64,000 bases of DNA from Rosenbergiella metrosideri (GCF_022602565.1 NZ_JALBCV010000016.1:1-64000); one strand, 5' to 3'; counted from the first letter of the stretch, positions 1-12,089 are shown. Notes: a model not told the origin generated them from the letters alone. A program made the numbers and translations.

Positions 1-73
1 TCGTTAGCTCAGTTGGTAGAGCAGTTGACTTTTAATCAATTGGTCGCAGGTTCGAATCCTGCACGACCCACCA
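1..73 (+). tRNA. tRNA-Lys (anticodon TTT), 5' end cut by window edge
   Basis: The sequence folds as a tRNA: D-loop AGCTCAGTTGGTAGAGC, anticodon stem-loop with TTGACTTTTAATCAA (anticodon TTT), T-loop GGTTCGAATCC and an encoded CCA at 71-73. The acceptor 3' strand CGACCCA expects a 5' GGGTCG, of which the first three G lie outside the window, so the gene is 76 nt in full. It decodes AAA/AAG. It is probably the last gene of a Val/Lys tRNA cluster, as in the equivalent E. coli region; that cluster would be upstream and is not visible. Confidence 0.97.
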
Positions 74-117
74 AATTCAGTAAAAAAGCACCTTCTGGGT
101 GCTTTTTTCGTTTCTAG
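56..117. repeat. Direct repeat copy 1: tRNA-Lys 3' end plus terminator
   Basis: These 62 bases comprise the last 18 bases of the tRNA gene and the whole downstream terminator. They recur at 225-286 with a single difference (C69 versus T238). The period is 169 bp. Confidence 0.9.
82..108 (+). terminator. Rho-independent terminator after tRNA-Lys
   Basis: Stem AAAAAAGCACC / GGTGCTTTTTT (11 bp) with a short TTCTG loop and a T6 tract, nine bases after the CCA end. Confidence 0.9.
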
Positions 118-137
118 AGCTCAAGAGTAAATTCGTT

Positions 138-230
138 CAGGATGAGAACCTGCTGCAGGTTCGAGTTGAACGCAGTGAGACAACGTTGCCTAGGCAACGA
201 CCCAAAGGGCGAGCGTAGCGAGTCATCCTG
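138..230. repeat. Structured tRNA-linked element between the two 3'-end copies
   Basis: The outer arms CAGGATGA (138-145) and TCATCCTG (223-230) are inverted repeats. Inside are ACCTGCTGCAGGT (148-160, 6-bp arms) and the perfect 16-bp palindrome CGTTGCCTAGGCAACG (184-199). A T-loop-like GGTTCGAG lies at 158-165. There is no ORF. It resembles in principle the E. coli tyrT tRNA-linked repeats, each of which carries a copy of a tRNA 3' end. It could be a transcribed processing structure or a scar of recombination at the tRNA 3' end. Confidence 0.6.
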
Positions 231-286
231 CACGACCTACCAAATTCAGTAAAAAAGCACCTTCTGGGTGCTTTTTTCGTTTCTAG
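225..286. repeat. Direct repeat copy 2: tRNA-Lys 3' end mimic plus terminator
   Basis: Second copy of bases 56-117 (61 of 62 identical) with no functional tRNA body in front of it. The single change turns the acceptor-end CCCA into CCTA. The last bases of the repeat supply the yfeR stop codon (TAG on the minus strand, 283-285). Confidence 0.9.
251..277. terminator. Bidirectional terminator, second copy
   Basis: Same stem as at 82-108, flanked by A6 on one side and T6 on the other, so it can stop transcription from both sides. It lies directly beyond the yfeR stop codon and probably ends yfeR transcription on the minus strand as well as read-through from the tRNA. Confidence 0.85.
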
Positions 287-1200
287 CGTACGCTAATTTG
301 CCGTTTGTGTGCCAGCTGTTGCGCTTGCTCGGCAACGAGTTGCCAAATCACCTCTGCGGCGGGAGAGAGTGACCTATTTTTACGGCGTATCAATGTCAGC
401 AATCGACCTCTCTCTGGTGAAATTTTTCTCACCACTAGCCGACTCTCTTGCGGTAAAGGCAGCGCCAGTGCTGGAAGAATACTAACGCCAATCCCTGCAT
501 CAACCATGCTGAACAGCGTACTAGGATGGCCGACTTGCTGAACCACCTCAGGGTGACCCCCTTGCTGCTGAAAAATAGCATCGATCAATACCCGGCTGCC
601 AGAGGCATAATCTTGTAATACACATTGGCGCGGCGCGATATCGGCCCAACTGACTCTGGGTTTCTTTGCGAGTGGATCATCGTCGCGGCACAATAATAGA
701 AAAGGGTCTTGCAGTAGGGGTTGTGTTTCGAATTCACGCGTATTCTGAAGCTCAATCACGATGCCAAAATCGACCTCTTCCTGCCTTACCGCCTGTACCA
801 CCGATTGCTGGACACTGTCTTGCAACAGTAAACGTATTTCTGGGTAACGCTGCTGACAGCTCGCCAAGCACTTTGGCATCAGTTGCGCAGAAATCGTTTG
901 GCTTGCTGCCACTCTCACGGTTCCGGTCCGCTGTTCACCGTAGCTATAGAGATCTTTGATCAAATTATCCATATCATCAATCAATAACGCCATGCGTGAA
1001 GCCAACTGTTTACCTGCTAAGGTGAGTAGCACTTCGCGAGTCGTGCGATCGATAAGCCGTAATGAGAGCGTGTGTTCTAGCTCCTTAACGGCATGACTGA
1101 CTGCCGACTGACTCAAACCAATTAACTCCCCTGCTCGGCTAAAACTCTGCTGCTCAGCGACCGCGACGAAGATGCGCAGCTGACGTAAACTATAATTCAT
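283..1200 (-). CDS. yfeR: LysR-family transcriptional regulator YfeR
   Basis: A 305-residue LysR-type regulator. Residues 1-60 form the winged helix-turn-helix (SFSRAGELIGLSQSAVSHAV is the recognition region) and residues from about 90 form the periplasmic-binding-like effector domain. It is transcribed divergently from yfeH with a 94-bp gap, the arrangement of yfeR/yfeH in E. coli, so it probably controls yfeH and itself. The ATG at 1200 is the only sensible start; the upstream purine stretch GAAGAAAA is a weak ribosome site. The inducer is not known from sequence. The stop codon lies inside the tRNA-derived repeat, so the repeat defines the C-terminus. Confidence 0.88.
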   Translation of the reverse strand: MNYSLRQLRIFVAVAEQQSFSRAGELIGLSQSAVSHAVKELEHTLSLRLIDRTTREVLLTLAGKQLASRMALLIDDMDNLIKDLYSYGEQRTGTVRVAASQTISAQLMPKCLASCQQRYPEIRLLLQDSVQQSVVQAVRQEEVDFGIVIELQNTREFETQPLLQDPFLLLCRDDDPLAKKPRVSWADIAPRQCVLQDYASGSRVLIDAIFQQQGGHPEVVQQVGHPSTLFSMVDAGIGVSILPALALPLPQESRLVVRKISPERGRLLTLIRRKNRSLSPAAEVIWQLVAEQAQQLAHKRQISVR

Positions 1201-1294
1201 CTATTTTCTTCATATATTCATGTAATAAATCAATTATATTTCTAACCTGATTTCAAGCACAATCCAATCATTACTTATTGCATGGATACAATTT
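1201..1294. promoter_or_regulatory. Divergent yfeR/yfeH promoter region
   Basis: A 94-bp AT-rich space between divergent genes that must hold both promoters and, by analogy with other LysR pairs, the T-N11-A regulator sites. No single strong box stands out. Confidence 0.5.
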
Positions 1295-2272
1295 ATGGGC
1301 TTTCTGCGACTCGACCCGATGATGGTTAAACTCATCATCACTGTTTTACTCGCCACCTTCCTTCCTGCGCGCGGAGGATTTGTCCCGATTGTCGAGGGAC
1401 TCACCACTGCAGCCATCGCACTCTTATTCTTCATGCATGGTGCCAAACTTTCCCGTGAAAAAATTATCGCCGGCAGTAGCCACTGGCGCTTACATTTATG
1501 GATTATGTGCAGCACCTTTGTCGTATTCCCTATTTTGGGCTGCTTATTGGTGTGGTGGCATCCGGTCAACGTCAGTAACGACATTTACACTGGCTTTATT
1601 TATCTCTGTATTCTTCCTGCCACCGTGCAGTCGGCGATTGCCTTTACCTCTTTAGCGGGGGGGAATGTCGCTGCAGCAATTTGTAGCGCCTCGGCCTCCA
1701 GCCTACTGGGTGTCTTTGTTTCACCCTTATTAGTCAACTTAGTAATGAATGTTCACAGTGCAATGCCGGGGAATGGCTTCGAGCAAATTGGAAAAATTAT
1801 GCTGCAGCTCTTATTACCTTTTGTGCTGGGGCATATTGCGCGCCGTTGGATTGGCGGATGGGTGGAGCGTCATCGCAGTTTGATTGGTAAGACTGATCAA
1901 ACATCAATATTACTGGTGGTTTATACTGCCTTCAGTGAAGCGGTCGTCAATGGTATTTGGCATAAGGTCGATGCGACTACACTTGGCTGGATCGTCGTGG
2001 GCTGTATTCTATTGCTCGCTATCGCACTATTAATTAACCTAGTGGTTGCACGCCTCTTCGGCTTTAGCCGTCCCGATGAAATCACCATTCTATTCTGCGG
2101 TTCGAAAAAAAGTTTGGCAAATGGCGTGCCGATGGCCAATATCCTTTTCCCCGCGAGCATCGTTGGTATTATCGTATTGCCGTTGATGATCTTTCACCAG
2201 ATCCAGCTGATGACCTGTTCATGGATTGCACAACGCTATAAAAAAGCCGGTGAGCAATCGTCTACTGAATGA
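1295..2272 (+). CDS. yfeH: YfeH, bile acid:sodium symporter-like membrane protein
   Basis: 325 residues, nearly all hydrophobic segments (about nine or ten helices). It matches E. coli YfeH through LTTAAIALLFFMHGAKLSRE, ILPATVQSAIAFTSLAGGN and FCGSKKSLANGVPMANILFP. The family (SBF-like, related to eukaryotic SLC10A7) is thought to be secondary carriers of the inner membrane; the substrate is not established. The ATG at 1295 is in frame with the conserved N-terminus, but no good Shine-Dalgarno sequence is visible. Confidence 0.9.
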   Translation: MGFLRLDPMMVKLIITVLLATFLPARGGFVPIVEGLTTAAIALLFFMHGAKLSREKIIAGSSHWRLHLWIMCSTFVVFPILGCLLVWWHPVNVSNDIYTGFIYLCILPATVQSAIAFTSLAGGNVAAAICSASASSLLGVFVSPLLVNLVMNVHSAMPGNGFEQIGKIMLQLLLPFVLGHIARRWIGGWVERHRSLIGKTDQTSILLVVYTAFSEAVVNGIWHKVDATTLGWIVVGCILLLAIALLINLVVARLFGFSRPDEITILFCGSKKSLANGVPMANILFPASIVGIIVLPLMIFHQIQLMTCSWIAQRYKKAGEQSSTE

Positions 2273-2285
2273 TAACCTTTTCACC

Positions 2286-2314
2286 ATCACCCAATGGGAT
2301 AACTCTTGGGTGAT
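2286..2314 (+). terminator. Hairpin after yfeH
   Basis: ATCACCCAA / TTGGGTGAT inverted repeat (9 bp, 11-nt loop) 14 bases after the yfeH stop. The U-rich tail is poor (GACTTTATC), so it may be a weak terminator or only a 3'-end stabiliser. Confidence 0.45.
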
Positions 2315-2365
2315 GACTTTATCGATATTCTTAACGCCAACTCGTCATATTTTATCTACACTCAT

Positions 2366-2379
2366 AACGTACGAACGTT
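2366..2379. promoter_or_regulatory. Inverted repeat ahead of the efflux operon
   Basis: AACGT-ACGA-ACGTT at 2366-2379, about 40 bases before the likely emrA start, in the 148-bp space after yfeH that must carry the operon promoter. It could be an operator; no regulator gene adjoins the operon, so the protein is unknown. Confidence 0.3.
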
Positions 2380-2420
2380 GAAGATGTCACCTTCGGGTAA
2401 TTTTTAGGATGGAAGATACC

Positions 2421-3560
2421 ATGACAGACAATACGCGAGATGACCGCGAACAGGGTGCAGCTGAACAAGATCAGGATGCCCAGACTACCGAAAACGAAAA
2501 TAACGACGCGCCACCGCGACACCGTCCAGGTAAAAAACCCCTCATTATTCTCGCCATTATCGCCATCATTATTCTTTGTGTGGCAGTCGTTTTTTGGCTT
2601 ATGAATCGCGGGATTGAATCGACAGACGATGCCTTTACCGATGGTAACGCGGCGACAATTGCGCCGAAGACCAGCGGATATGTCGTCAATCTCAATGTAA
2701 GAGATAACCAGTTTGTCCATCAAGGTGATTTACTGGTCGTCATTGATCCCCGAGACGCCACCGCCCAGCGTGAACAGGCTCAAGCACAACTTGGTAGCGC
2801 TCAAGCGCAATTGCAACAAGCCCAAGCGCAGTATCAACTCGCTAAAGTCCAATATCCCGCACAACTGCATCAGGCACTTGCTGATCAAGCCAAAGCGAAA
2901 GCGAATTTGGCCAATGCGCAATCGGTCTATCAACGTCAACACGGTGTTGACCCACGGGCAACGACCCAAAGTAATATAGATAGTGCGACCTCACAATACC
3001 GCGCCGCGCAGGCCGATTATCAGCAAGCACAAGCGCAAGTTGAAATCGCTTCTCAGGTTCCACTGCAATTACATCAACAGGAAACGGCTATCGCCGCACG
3101 TCAACAACAAGTTGTTCAAGCCGAAGCACAACTGGCCACGGCCAAGCTTAATCTTTCTTATACCGAAGTACGAGCACCTTACGATGGATATGTCACCAAG
3201 CGTAATGTTCAGGTCGGCAGTTTAGTTCAGGCCGGTACCGCCCTGTTTTCGCTGGTCTCACCGCAAATTTGGGTGACAGCGAATTTCAAAGAGTCACAAC
3301 TTGAACATATGCATCCAGGGAATAAGGTGACGGTGAGTGTTGACGCTTGGCCTGACCTAAAACTTGAGGGGCATGTGGACAGTATTCAAATGGGTTCAGG
3401 TTCACATTTCTCAACTTTCCCAGCAGAAAATGCCACCGGTAACTTCGTCAAAATTGTGCAACGCGTTCCTGTGAAAATCATTATCGATAAGGGACTTGAT
3501 CCCCATCACCCTCTACCCTTGGGCCTATCGGTAGAGCCTGAGGTTCATGTTGATGAGTGA
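2421..3560 (+). CDS. HlyD/EmrA-type membrane fusion protein
   Basis: Periplasmic adaptor of a tripartite drug-efflux pump. It has an acidic cytoplasmic N-terminus, one membrane helix (LIILAIIAIIILCVAVVFWL) and a lipoyl half-motif (GNAATIAPKTSGYVVNLNV). A long Ala/Gln-rich coiled-coil hairpin follows (about residues 110-240), then the second lipoyl half (VRAPYDGYVTKRNVQVGSLV) and a beta-barrel region. About 379 residues, normal for EmrA. An ATG at 2409 is in frame, but AGGATGGAAG sits correctly only for the ATG at 2421. The stop overlaps the start of emrB-like 3553, indicating one operon. Confidence 0.9.
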   Translation: MTDNTRDDREQGAAEQDQDAQTTENENNDAPPRHRPGKKPLIILAIIAIIILCVAVVFWLMNRGIESTDDAFTDGNAATIAPKTSGYVVNLNVRDNQFVHQGDLLVVIDPRDATAQREQAQAQLGSAQAQLQQAQAQYQLAKVQYPAQLHQALADQAKAKANLANAQSVYQRQHGVDPRATTQSNIDSATSQYRAAQADYQQAQAQVEIASQVPLQLHQQETAIAARQQQVVQAEAQLATAKLNLSYTEVRAPYDGYVTKRNVQVGSLVQAGTALFSLVSPQIWVTANFKESQLEHMHPGNKVTVSVDAWPDLKLEGHVDSIQMGSGSHFSTFPAENATGNFVKIVQRVPVKIIIDKGLDPHHPLPLGLSVEPEVHVDE

Positions 3561-5124
3561 AGCACAACGCTGGCAACCGCGCTGTAATCCTTGGCTGGTT
3601 GCCCTTACGGTGACGTTAGCGGTATTTATGGAGGTACTCGACTCCACTATCGTTAACGTTGCCCTCCCCCATATCGCTGGTTCACTCTCTTCCAGTTATG
3701 ATGAGGCGACTTGGGTGCTCACCTCGTATCTGGTCGCCAATGGCATTGTTCTGCCCATCTCCGCCTTTTTTAGCCGCCTCTTTGGCCGTAAGAATTACTT
3801 CTTAATCTGTGTCGTGATGTTCACCCTTTGCTCTTTTCTCTGTGGTATCGCAACCGAGCTGTGGCAACTGATACTGTTTCGTATTTTACAAGGCTTCTTC
3901 GGCGGAGGATTACAGCCCGTCCAGCAATCTGTACTACTCGATTATTTTAGTAAGCAAGACCGTGGCAAGGCTTTCGGACTTTCTTCGATCGCCATTATTG
4001 TCGCGCCAGTGATTGGCCCGACCTTAGGCGGCTGGATTACCGATAACTTCAGTTGGCGTTGGATTTTCTTTATCAATATTCCGGTCGGCATCTTAGCGGC
4101 TTTCGCCATTTATCAACTACTCGAAGATCCGCCTTGGGAACGTAAAGCGAAGAAAGACCAACTGCGTATCGATTATATCGGTATCAGTCTTATCACACTG
4201 GGATTAGGCTGCTTGCAGGTCTTCCTAGACCGCGGTGAAGATGCAGATTGGTTCAACTCCTCCTTTATCATTACTTTTGCCGTACTTGCGGCAATTGGAC
4301 TTGTTGGAACCGTCTATTGGCTAATGTACGCCCGCCGACCGGTGGTGGATATATTGGTGATGCGCGATCGTAATTTTTGGGTCGCGGGACTGTTAATGGC
4401 CGCCATGGCCTTTATCCTCTATGGTAGCTCTGTCGTCATCCCACAATTGGCTCAACAAGACTTAGGTTATACCGCCACCCTAGCAGGTTTAGTGTTAACG
4501 CCCGGTGCCTTCTTTATTATCTTGACCATTCCTCTGGTATTGAAATTAATGCCAATCGTACAGACCCGCTTTATTATCATGTTCGGCTTTACCTGCTTAA
4601 TGGGGTCCTTCCTATACTCAGGTTTTCAAATGACCCCTACCCTCGACTTCACATCGTTGGTCATTATGCGCAGCGTACAGTCGATTGGACTAGGCTTCTT
4701 ATTTGTTCCCTTGACCACGATCGCCTTCATTACTATCCCTCAGCAGTTGAATGCCGATGCCTCAGCGCTCTTTACCATGTTCCGGAATGTGGCGGGTTCA
4801 ATCGGTATTTCTCTGTCTACTGCGGCGATTACCGAACGGCAACAGGTACGTTCGGCGTATCTCTCCGATCATACCACCGTATTTGATGAACCTTTCTCGC
4901 AAATGGTTCAAAAGATGGGTGCGGCGATAGAGAATTTCACTACCTTAGTCGGAAACAGTACCCAATTGGCTACGGCACAACTCTATAAACAGATGATTAG
5001 CCAAGCCCGGATTTTGGCGTATGTCGATGTCTTTACCGGGCTATGTATCATTGCCCTGATCATGATCCCCTTCTGTCTTTTACTCGCCCCTGTAAAGAGT
5101 GAAGGCAGCGCAGGAGGCCATTAA
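3553..5124 (+). CDS. EmrB-type MFS (DHA2, 14-helix) drug exporter
   Basis: About 523 residues. The N-terminus carries the DHA2 signature MEVLDSTIVNVALPHIAGSL, followed by the antiporter motif region RILQGFFGGGLQPVQQSVLL and VIGPTLGGWITDNFSWRWIF. It uses the proton gradient to drive export through the adaptor and outer-membrane channel encoded on either side. GAGG at 3540-3543 is well spaced for the ATG at 3553 and too close for the in-frame ATG at 3547. It overlaps the adaptor gene by 8 bases and abuts the next gene. The substrate cannot be told from sequence. Confidence 0.9.
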   Translation: MSEAQRWQPRCNPWLVALTVTLAVFMEVLDSTIVNVALPHIAGSLSSSYDEATWVLTSYLVANGIVLPISAFFSRLFGRKNYFLICVVMFTLCSFLCGIATELWQLILFRILQGFFGGGLQPVQQSVLLDYFSKQDRGKAFGLSSIAIIVAPVIGPTLGGWITDNFSWRWIFFINIPVGILAAFAIYQLLEDPPWERKAKKDQLRIDYIGISLITLGLGCLQVFLDRGEDADWFNSSFIITFAVLAAIGLVGTVYWLMYARRPVVDILVMRDRNFWVAGLLMAAMAFILYGSSVVIPQLAQQDLGYTATLAGLVLTPGAFFIILTIPLVLKLMPIVQTRFIIMFGFTCLMGSFLYSGFQMTPTLDFTSLVIMRSVQSIGLGFLFVPLTTIAFITIPQQLNADASALFTMFRNVAGSIGISLSTAAITERQQVRSAYLSDHTTVFDEPFSQMVQKMGAAIENFTTLVGNSTQLATAQLYKQMISQARILAYVDVFTGLCIIALIMIPFCLLLAPVKSEGSAGGH

Positions 5125-6657
5125 ATGAAAGGAAAACTCATGAAATCACAGCGATTATTATTGCCGATGCTGATTGCAGTCCTCAGCGGCTGTGCGGTCG
5201 GGCCCGATTATCATGCTCCTGAAAACCACTTAACTGGCGCATGGCAGGCGAGTCAACAAGATCAAGCTTCCCACCCGTTAATGACCGATACCCAGGTCAG
5301 TTGGTGGGAAAACTTTAAGGATCCGCTGCTCAATAGCCTTATCCAACGGGCGACAAAGGGCAATTTGACGTTACAGCAAAGCGTACTGCGTATTGCTGGC
5401 GCTCGTGAGCAGGTGACCAGTGCACAGGGGGGGTTATTACCCACCCTGAATGGTCAGGCTTCTTATTCTCGCCAACAGTTGGGATTAAAAGGAGAGCTAC
5501 AATCACAGGGGATCTACGATGCGATTCCCAGCGATATCGCCAACCAAGCAACGGGTAGCGTGAACTTTTACCAAGGTGGATTTGATGCCAGTTGGGAACT
5601 TGATTTGTGGGGGAAAACCCGCCGACAGATTGAGATGGCACGTGCCAGCGAACAGCAACAGATTGCACAGCATAATGATGCACTCGTCTCTCTTGAAGCA
5701 GAGGTCACTCGGACCTATCTTCAACTGCGTGCGGCTCAGGCTACCGAAGCCTCATTGGATCAACAGATCGCTATCGCGCAACAGAGCCTCGAATTGACGC
5801 AAAGTCAGATGCAAAACGGTCTTGCACCGCGTAGTGATGTGGAGAGTGCAACGGCGCAATTGGCCGCTTTACAGGCGCAACTACCGCAATATCAATCACA
5901 AATTGCCCAAGCGAAAAATGCGCTGGCGGTATTGATTGGCCAGCCGCCGGGTGCCTTGGATAGCGAATTAGCGTCGGTTAAACCGTTGCCGACATTACCG
6001 CAATTGGTTGCCGTCGGCGTTCCTTCCCAGCTTACGCGCCGTCGGCCAGATATCCGGTCGGCAGAAGCCAATCTTCATGCACAAACGGCTAATATTGGTG
6101 TCTCGGTAGCGCAATTATTCCCTAGCCTCTCCCTTACAGGACAACTGGGTGTGCGTAACACTGATATCAGCTATATGGATAATTGGAGCAGCCATTTTTA
6201 TAGCATCGGGCCGGGGATAAATCTGCCGATATTTGAGGGCGGTCGCCTCGTCTCCAACGTGAAATTGGCGCGTGCGCAACAAGCCGCCGCCGCACTCAAT
6301 TATCGACAAACCGTGTTAACAGCCCTACAAGAAGTGGAGAATGCTTTAGTCAGTTACCGTACAGGGCAACAACAAGACTCAGCCTTAACGCAGTCGCGTG
6401 ATGCATTACAACGCGCCTATCAACTCGCTTCAGAAAACTACAGGAAAGGCTTCATCACCTATATCACCGTGCTCGATGCACAGCGTCAGTTAGCGCAAAC
6501 CGAACAGCGTGCGATCCAGGCGCAAGCACAAACGGCCGTCGATTTAGTTGCGCTGTATAAAGCGCTAGGGGGTGGCTGGGAACAGCAGTCTGCAGTGACA
6601 CTACCGCATTATTCGGTTTTTGGTGACGTGGAGAAGACAGGCGTTACCTCCCTCTAA
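5125..6657 (+). CDS. NodT-family outer-membrane efflux lipoprotein
   Basis: 510 residues. A lipoprotein signal ends with the lipobox LSGC, so Cys23 should be acylated; the mature start CAVGPDYHAPE is typical of OprM/NodT-type factors. Two outer-membrane-efflux repeats follow, with the usual long helices and the GGWEQ-type end. It completes the tripartite pump with the two upstream genes. GGAGG at 5113-5117 serves the ATG at 5125, which directly follows the emrB-like stop; an in-frame ATG at 5140 is also possible and would keep the signal peptide. Confidence 0.9.
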   Translation: MKGKLMKSQRLLLPMLIAVLSGCAVGPDYHAPENHLTGAWQASQQDQASHPLMTDTQVSWWENFKDPLLNSLIQRATKGNLTLQQSVLRIAGAREQVTSAQGGLLPTLNGQASYSRQQLGLKGELQSQGIYDAIPSDIANQATGSVNFYQGGFDASWELDLWGKTRRQIEMARASEQQQIAQHNDALVSLEAEVTRTYLQLRAAQATEASLDQQIAIAQQSLELTQSQMQNGLAPRSDVESATAQLAALQAQLPQYQSQIAQAKNALAVLIGQPPGALDSELASVKPLPTLPQLVAVGVPSQLTRRRPDIRSAEANLHAQTANIGVSVAQLFPSLSLTGQLGVRNTDISYMDNWSSHFYSIGPGINLPIFEGGRLVSNVKLARAQQAAAALNYRQTVLTALQEVENALVSYRTGQQQDSALTQSRDALQRAYQLASENYRKGFITYITVLDAQRQLAQTEQRAIQAQAQTAVDLVALYKALGGGWEQQSAVTLPHYSVFGDVEKTGVTSL

Positions 6658-6661
6658 TACT

Positions 6662-6683
6662 TTCGCCCCGTAACCGGGGCGAA
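6662..6683 (+). terminator. Terminator of the efflux operon
   Basis: TTCGCCCCG-TAAC-CGGGGCGAA, a 9-bp GC-rich stem, then TTGTTTAAA. It lies between convergent genes, five bases after the efflux operon stop and just before the end of ypeB. Confidence 0.7.
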
Positions 6684-6687
6684 TTGT

Positions 6688-6902
6688 TTAAACTTTAAGC
6701 GGTATCACTAGGTGTTCAAGCCCTTCGATTCTTATCGCTAAAGCCAACTGCAGTAACTGTCCAAGATGCCCTTCTGGGAAAGCTTCTTTTCGAGCAAACC
6801 ATAATAAATACTCTTCGGGGAGATCAATCAGCCGCCTGCCTTGATATTTACCAAAAGGCATACGCCAGTTCGCCAGCTCAACTAATTGCTCTTTTTCTGG
6901 CA

Positions 6903-6903
<1 letters not shown>
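6688..6903 (-). CDS. ypeB: YpeB, DUF3820 small protein
   Basis: 71 residues, matching the short DUF3820 family (WRMPFGKYQGRRLIDLPEEY is the conserved core). The function is not established; family members are annotated as quorum-sensing-regulated virulence-factor-like, which is weak evidence. The start codon overlaps the ligA stop by one base (TAATG), so it is translationally coupled to ligA, as in E. coli. Confidence 0.88.
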
Positions 6904-9972
<3,069 letters not shown>

Positions 9973-10187
9973 TATATTCTCTGTTGTTCAAACACTTTGC
10001 CTAAAAAAGGCACCTATATACCACTAAATGTATTGGTCAGCGCGAATAAGTGCAAGCATACACTGCCATTTATCCTGAATAATATCACTAATCTGGTGCG
10101 ATTGATTAAATTAACAGCAGCAAGGCCTACGCCGAGACAAAAAAAACGTTACTATGAGAAGGTAATTATAATTGTGAGTAATTGGAT

Positions 10188-10955
10188 ATGACACAGCGTC
10201 AACAACCTCTTCCCTCTTCCGGTTTTACCTATGTAAGATTAGGGTGCCATCTCGTTTGTTTACCCGGTATTCGCCGTTATGTCATCGTCCCACTATTGAT
10301 TAACATTCTCTTACTCGGGACTGCATTCTATTGGTTATTCACTAAGCTCCATCAATGGATCCCTCAGTTAATGACCTATATACCTCATTGGTTGGCATGG
10401 TTGAATTTCATCCTTTGGCCACTCGCCGTTATCTCTATTGTGCTGGTCTTTGGCTACTTTTTTTCCACCCTTGCCAATTGGATAGCTGCGCCCTTTTTCG
10501 GTTTATTGGCTGAACAACTCGAACAGCGTCTAACCGGTCATACACCTGATGACATGAGTTGGTGGTCCTTAATTGCCGACCTGCCCAGAATTATGAAACG
10601 GGAATGGCTCAAGCTCTGTTATTACCTCCCCCGCGCGGTCGGTTTACTGCTTATCCACTTTATTCCTGGGATAGGTCAACTGCTGGCACCCATTCTTTGG
10701 TTTATCTTCGGAGCTTGGATGATGGCTATTCAATATTGCGATTACCCTTTCGATAACCACAAGATCGCTTTTGACAATATGCGTAGAAATCTTGCCGGTG
10801 ATCGAAAAATTAATCTAGAATTTGGAGGACTGATTAGCGTTCTTACAATGATCCCTATTATCAATTTAGTCATTATGCCGATTGCTGTCTGCGGCGCTAC
10901 CGCGCTTTGGGTTGATCGTTACCGTCAAACGCTAATCAATAGTGATCGCCCGTAG
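10188..10955 (+). CDS. cysZ: Sulfate transporter CysZ
   Basis: Inner-membrane protein of 255 residues, matching E. coli CysZ along its length ([46 protein letters not shown]). The family moves sulfate across the inner membrane and supplies cysteine synthesis; cysK follows. The reading frame opens with TTG at 10182, but the ATG at 10188 is preferred. The ribosome site is poor either way. Confidence 0.93.
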   Translation: MTQRQQPLPSSGFTYVRLGCHLVCLPGIRRYVIVPLLINILLLGTAFYWLFTKLHQWIPQLMTYIPHWLAWLNFILWPLAVISIVLVFGYFFSTLANWIAAPFFGLLAEQLEQRLTGHTPDDMSWWSLIADLPRIMKREWLKLCYYLPRAVGLLLIHFIPGIGQLLAPILWFIFGAWMMAIQYCDYPFDNHKIAFDNMRRNLAGDRKINLEFGGLISVLTMIPIINLVIMPIAVCGATALWVDRYRQTLINSDRP

Positions 10956-11060
10956 TTATTGCACTCTGACATATCGATATACCATTTCGTCACTTCACTG
11001 CGACCGTATAAAGCGTATTCTCACTAGGTTCCCCAAAATTCAAAGAGTTAAGGATAGGAT

Positions 11061-12029
11061 ATGAGTAAGATTTACGAAGATAACTCGTTAACAATCGGCC
11101 ACACGCCTTTAGTCAGGTTAAACCGCCTCGGTAATGGACGTATTCTTGCCAAGGTTGAGTCACGAAATCCGAGCTTTAGCGTGAAATGCCGAATCGGCGC
11201 GAACATGATTTGGGATGCCGAAGAAAAAGGGTTATTGAAAGCGGGCGTCGAACTGGTCGAACCCACTAGTGGTAATACCGGCATTGCCCTAGCCTATGTG
11301 GCGGCTGCCCGCGGCTATAAATTGACGTTGACCATGCCTGATACCATGTCAGTGGAACGCCGTAAACTTCTCAAAGCTTTAGGGGCTAACTTAGTCTTAA
11401 CTGAAGGCGCAAAAGGTATGAAAGGCGCGATTGCTAAGGCCGAAGAAATTGTCGCCAGTAATCCCGCAAAATATTTGATGCTACAACAATTCAGTAACCC
11501 TGCTAATCCGGCTATCCACGAGAAAACGACTGGCCCTGAAATCTGGGAAGATACTGACGGTGAAGTGGATGTCTTAATTTCCGGTGTTGGCACAGGCGGT
11601 ACCCTGACCGGTACGGCTCGCTATTTAAAACGGACTCAAGGTAAAACCAGTTTATATGCCGTGGCGGTGGAACCGACAGACTCTCCGGTAATTTCGCAAA
11701 CCCTCGCGGGTGAAGAAGTTGTACCAGGCCCCCATAAAATTCAGGGTATCGGTGCAGGATTTGTGCCTGACAACTTGGATCTGAGTTTAGTCGATCGTGT
11801 CATGACCATTACCAACGAGGAATCCATCACCACTGCCCGTAATTTAATGGAGTCAGAAGGGATTTTAGCGGGCATCTCTTCAGGCGCAGCGGTTGCGGCA
11901 GCACTGAAATTACAACAAGAGCCAGAGTTTGCCGATAAAAATATTGTCGTCATCCTCCCTTCTTCTGGTGAGCGTTACCTATCCACAGCGTTGTTTGCAG
12001 ACCTGTTCACAGAAAAAGACAACGGTTAA
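11061..12029 (+). CDS. cysK: Cysteine synthase A (O-acetylserine sulfhydrylase)
   Basis: 322 residues, a fold-type II PLP enzyme that makes cysteine from O-acetylserine and sulfide. PLP lysine is Lys42 in [10 protein letters not shown]; the substrate loop is [12 protein letters not shown] and the phosphate-binding loop [17 protein letters not shown]. The C-terminus ends ...KDNG, unlike the usual Ile of CysE-binding CysK proteins, although CysK C-termini vary. AAGGATAGG gives a good ribosome site. The 105-bp gap after cysZ suggests its own, presumably CysB-dependent, promoter. Confidence 0.96.
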   Translation: MSKIYEDNSLTIGHTPLVRLNRLGNGRILAKVESRNPSFSVKCRIGANMIWDAEEKGLLKAGVELVEPTSGNTGIALAYVAAARGYKLTLTMPDTMSVERRKLLKALGANLVLTEGAKGMKGAIAKAEEIVASNPAKYLMLQQFSNPANPAIHEKTTGPEIWEDTDGEVDVLISGVGTGGTLTGTARYLKRTQGKTSLYAVAVEPTDSPVISQTLAGEEVVPGPHKIQGIGAGFVPDNLDLSLVDRVMTITNEESITTARNLMESEGILAGISSGAAVAAALKLQQEPEFADKNIVVILPSSGERYLSTALFADLFTEKDNG

Positions 12030-12064
12030 TAGACTTTCTTCTTACTTTTAAAAAAGCTGTCTAT

Positions 12065-12089
12065 AAAAGCACCTAAGGGTGCTTTTTTT
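12065..12089 (+). terminator. cysK terminator
   Basis: AAAAGCACC-TAAG-GGTGCTTTT stem with a T7 tract, 35 bases after the cysK stop. The rest of the 324-bp gap to ptsH holds the pts promoter region. Confidence 0.9.

Noticed and set aside
56-286. Repeat pair as a CRISPR array
   Set aside because: Only two copies, the repeat is a tRNA end plus terminator and the spacer is structured rather than unique.
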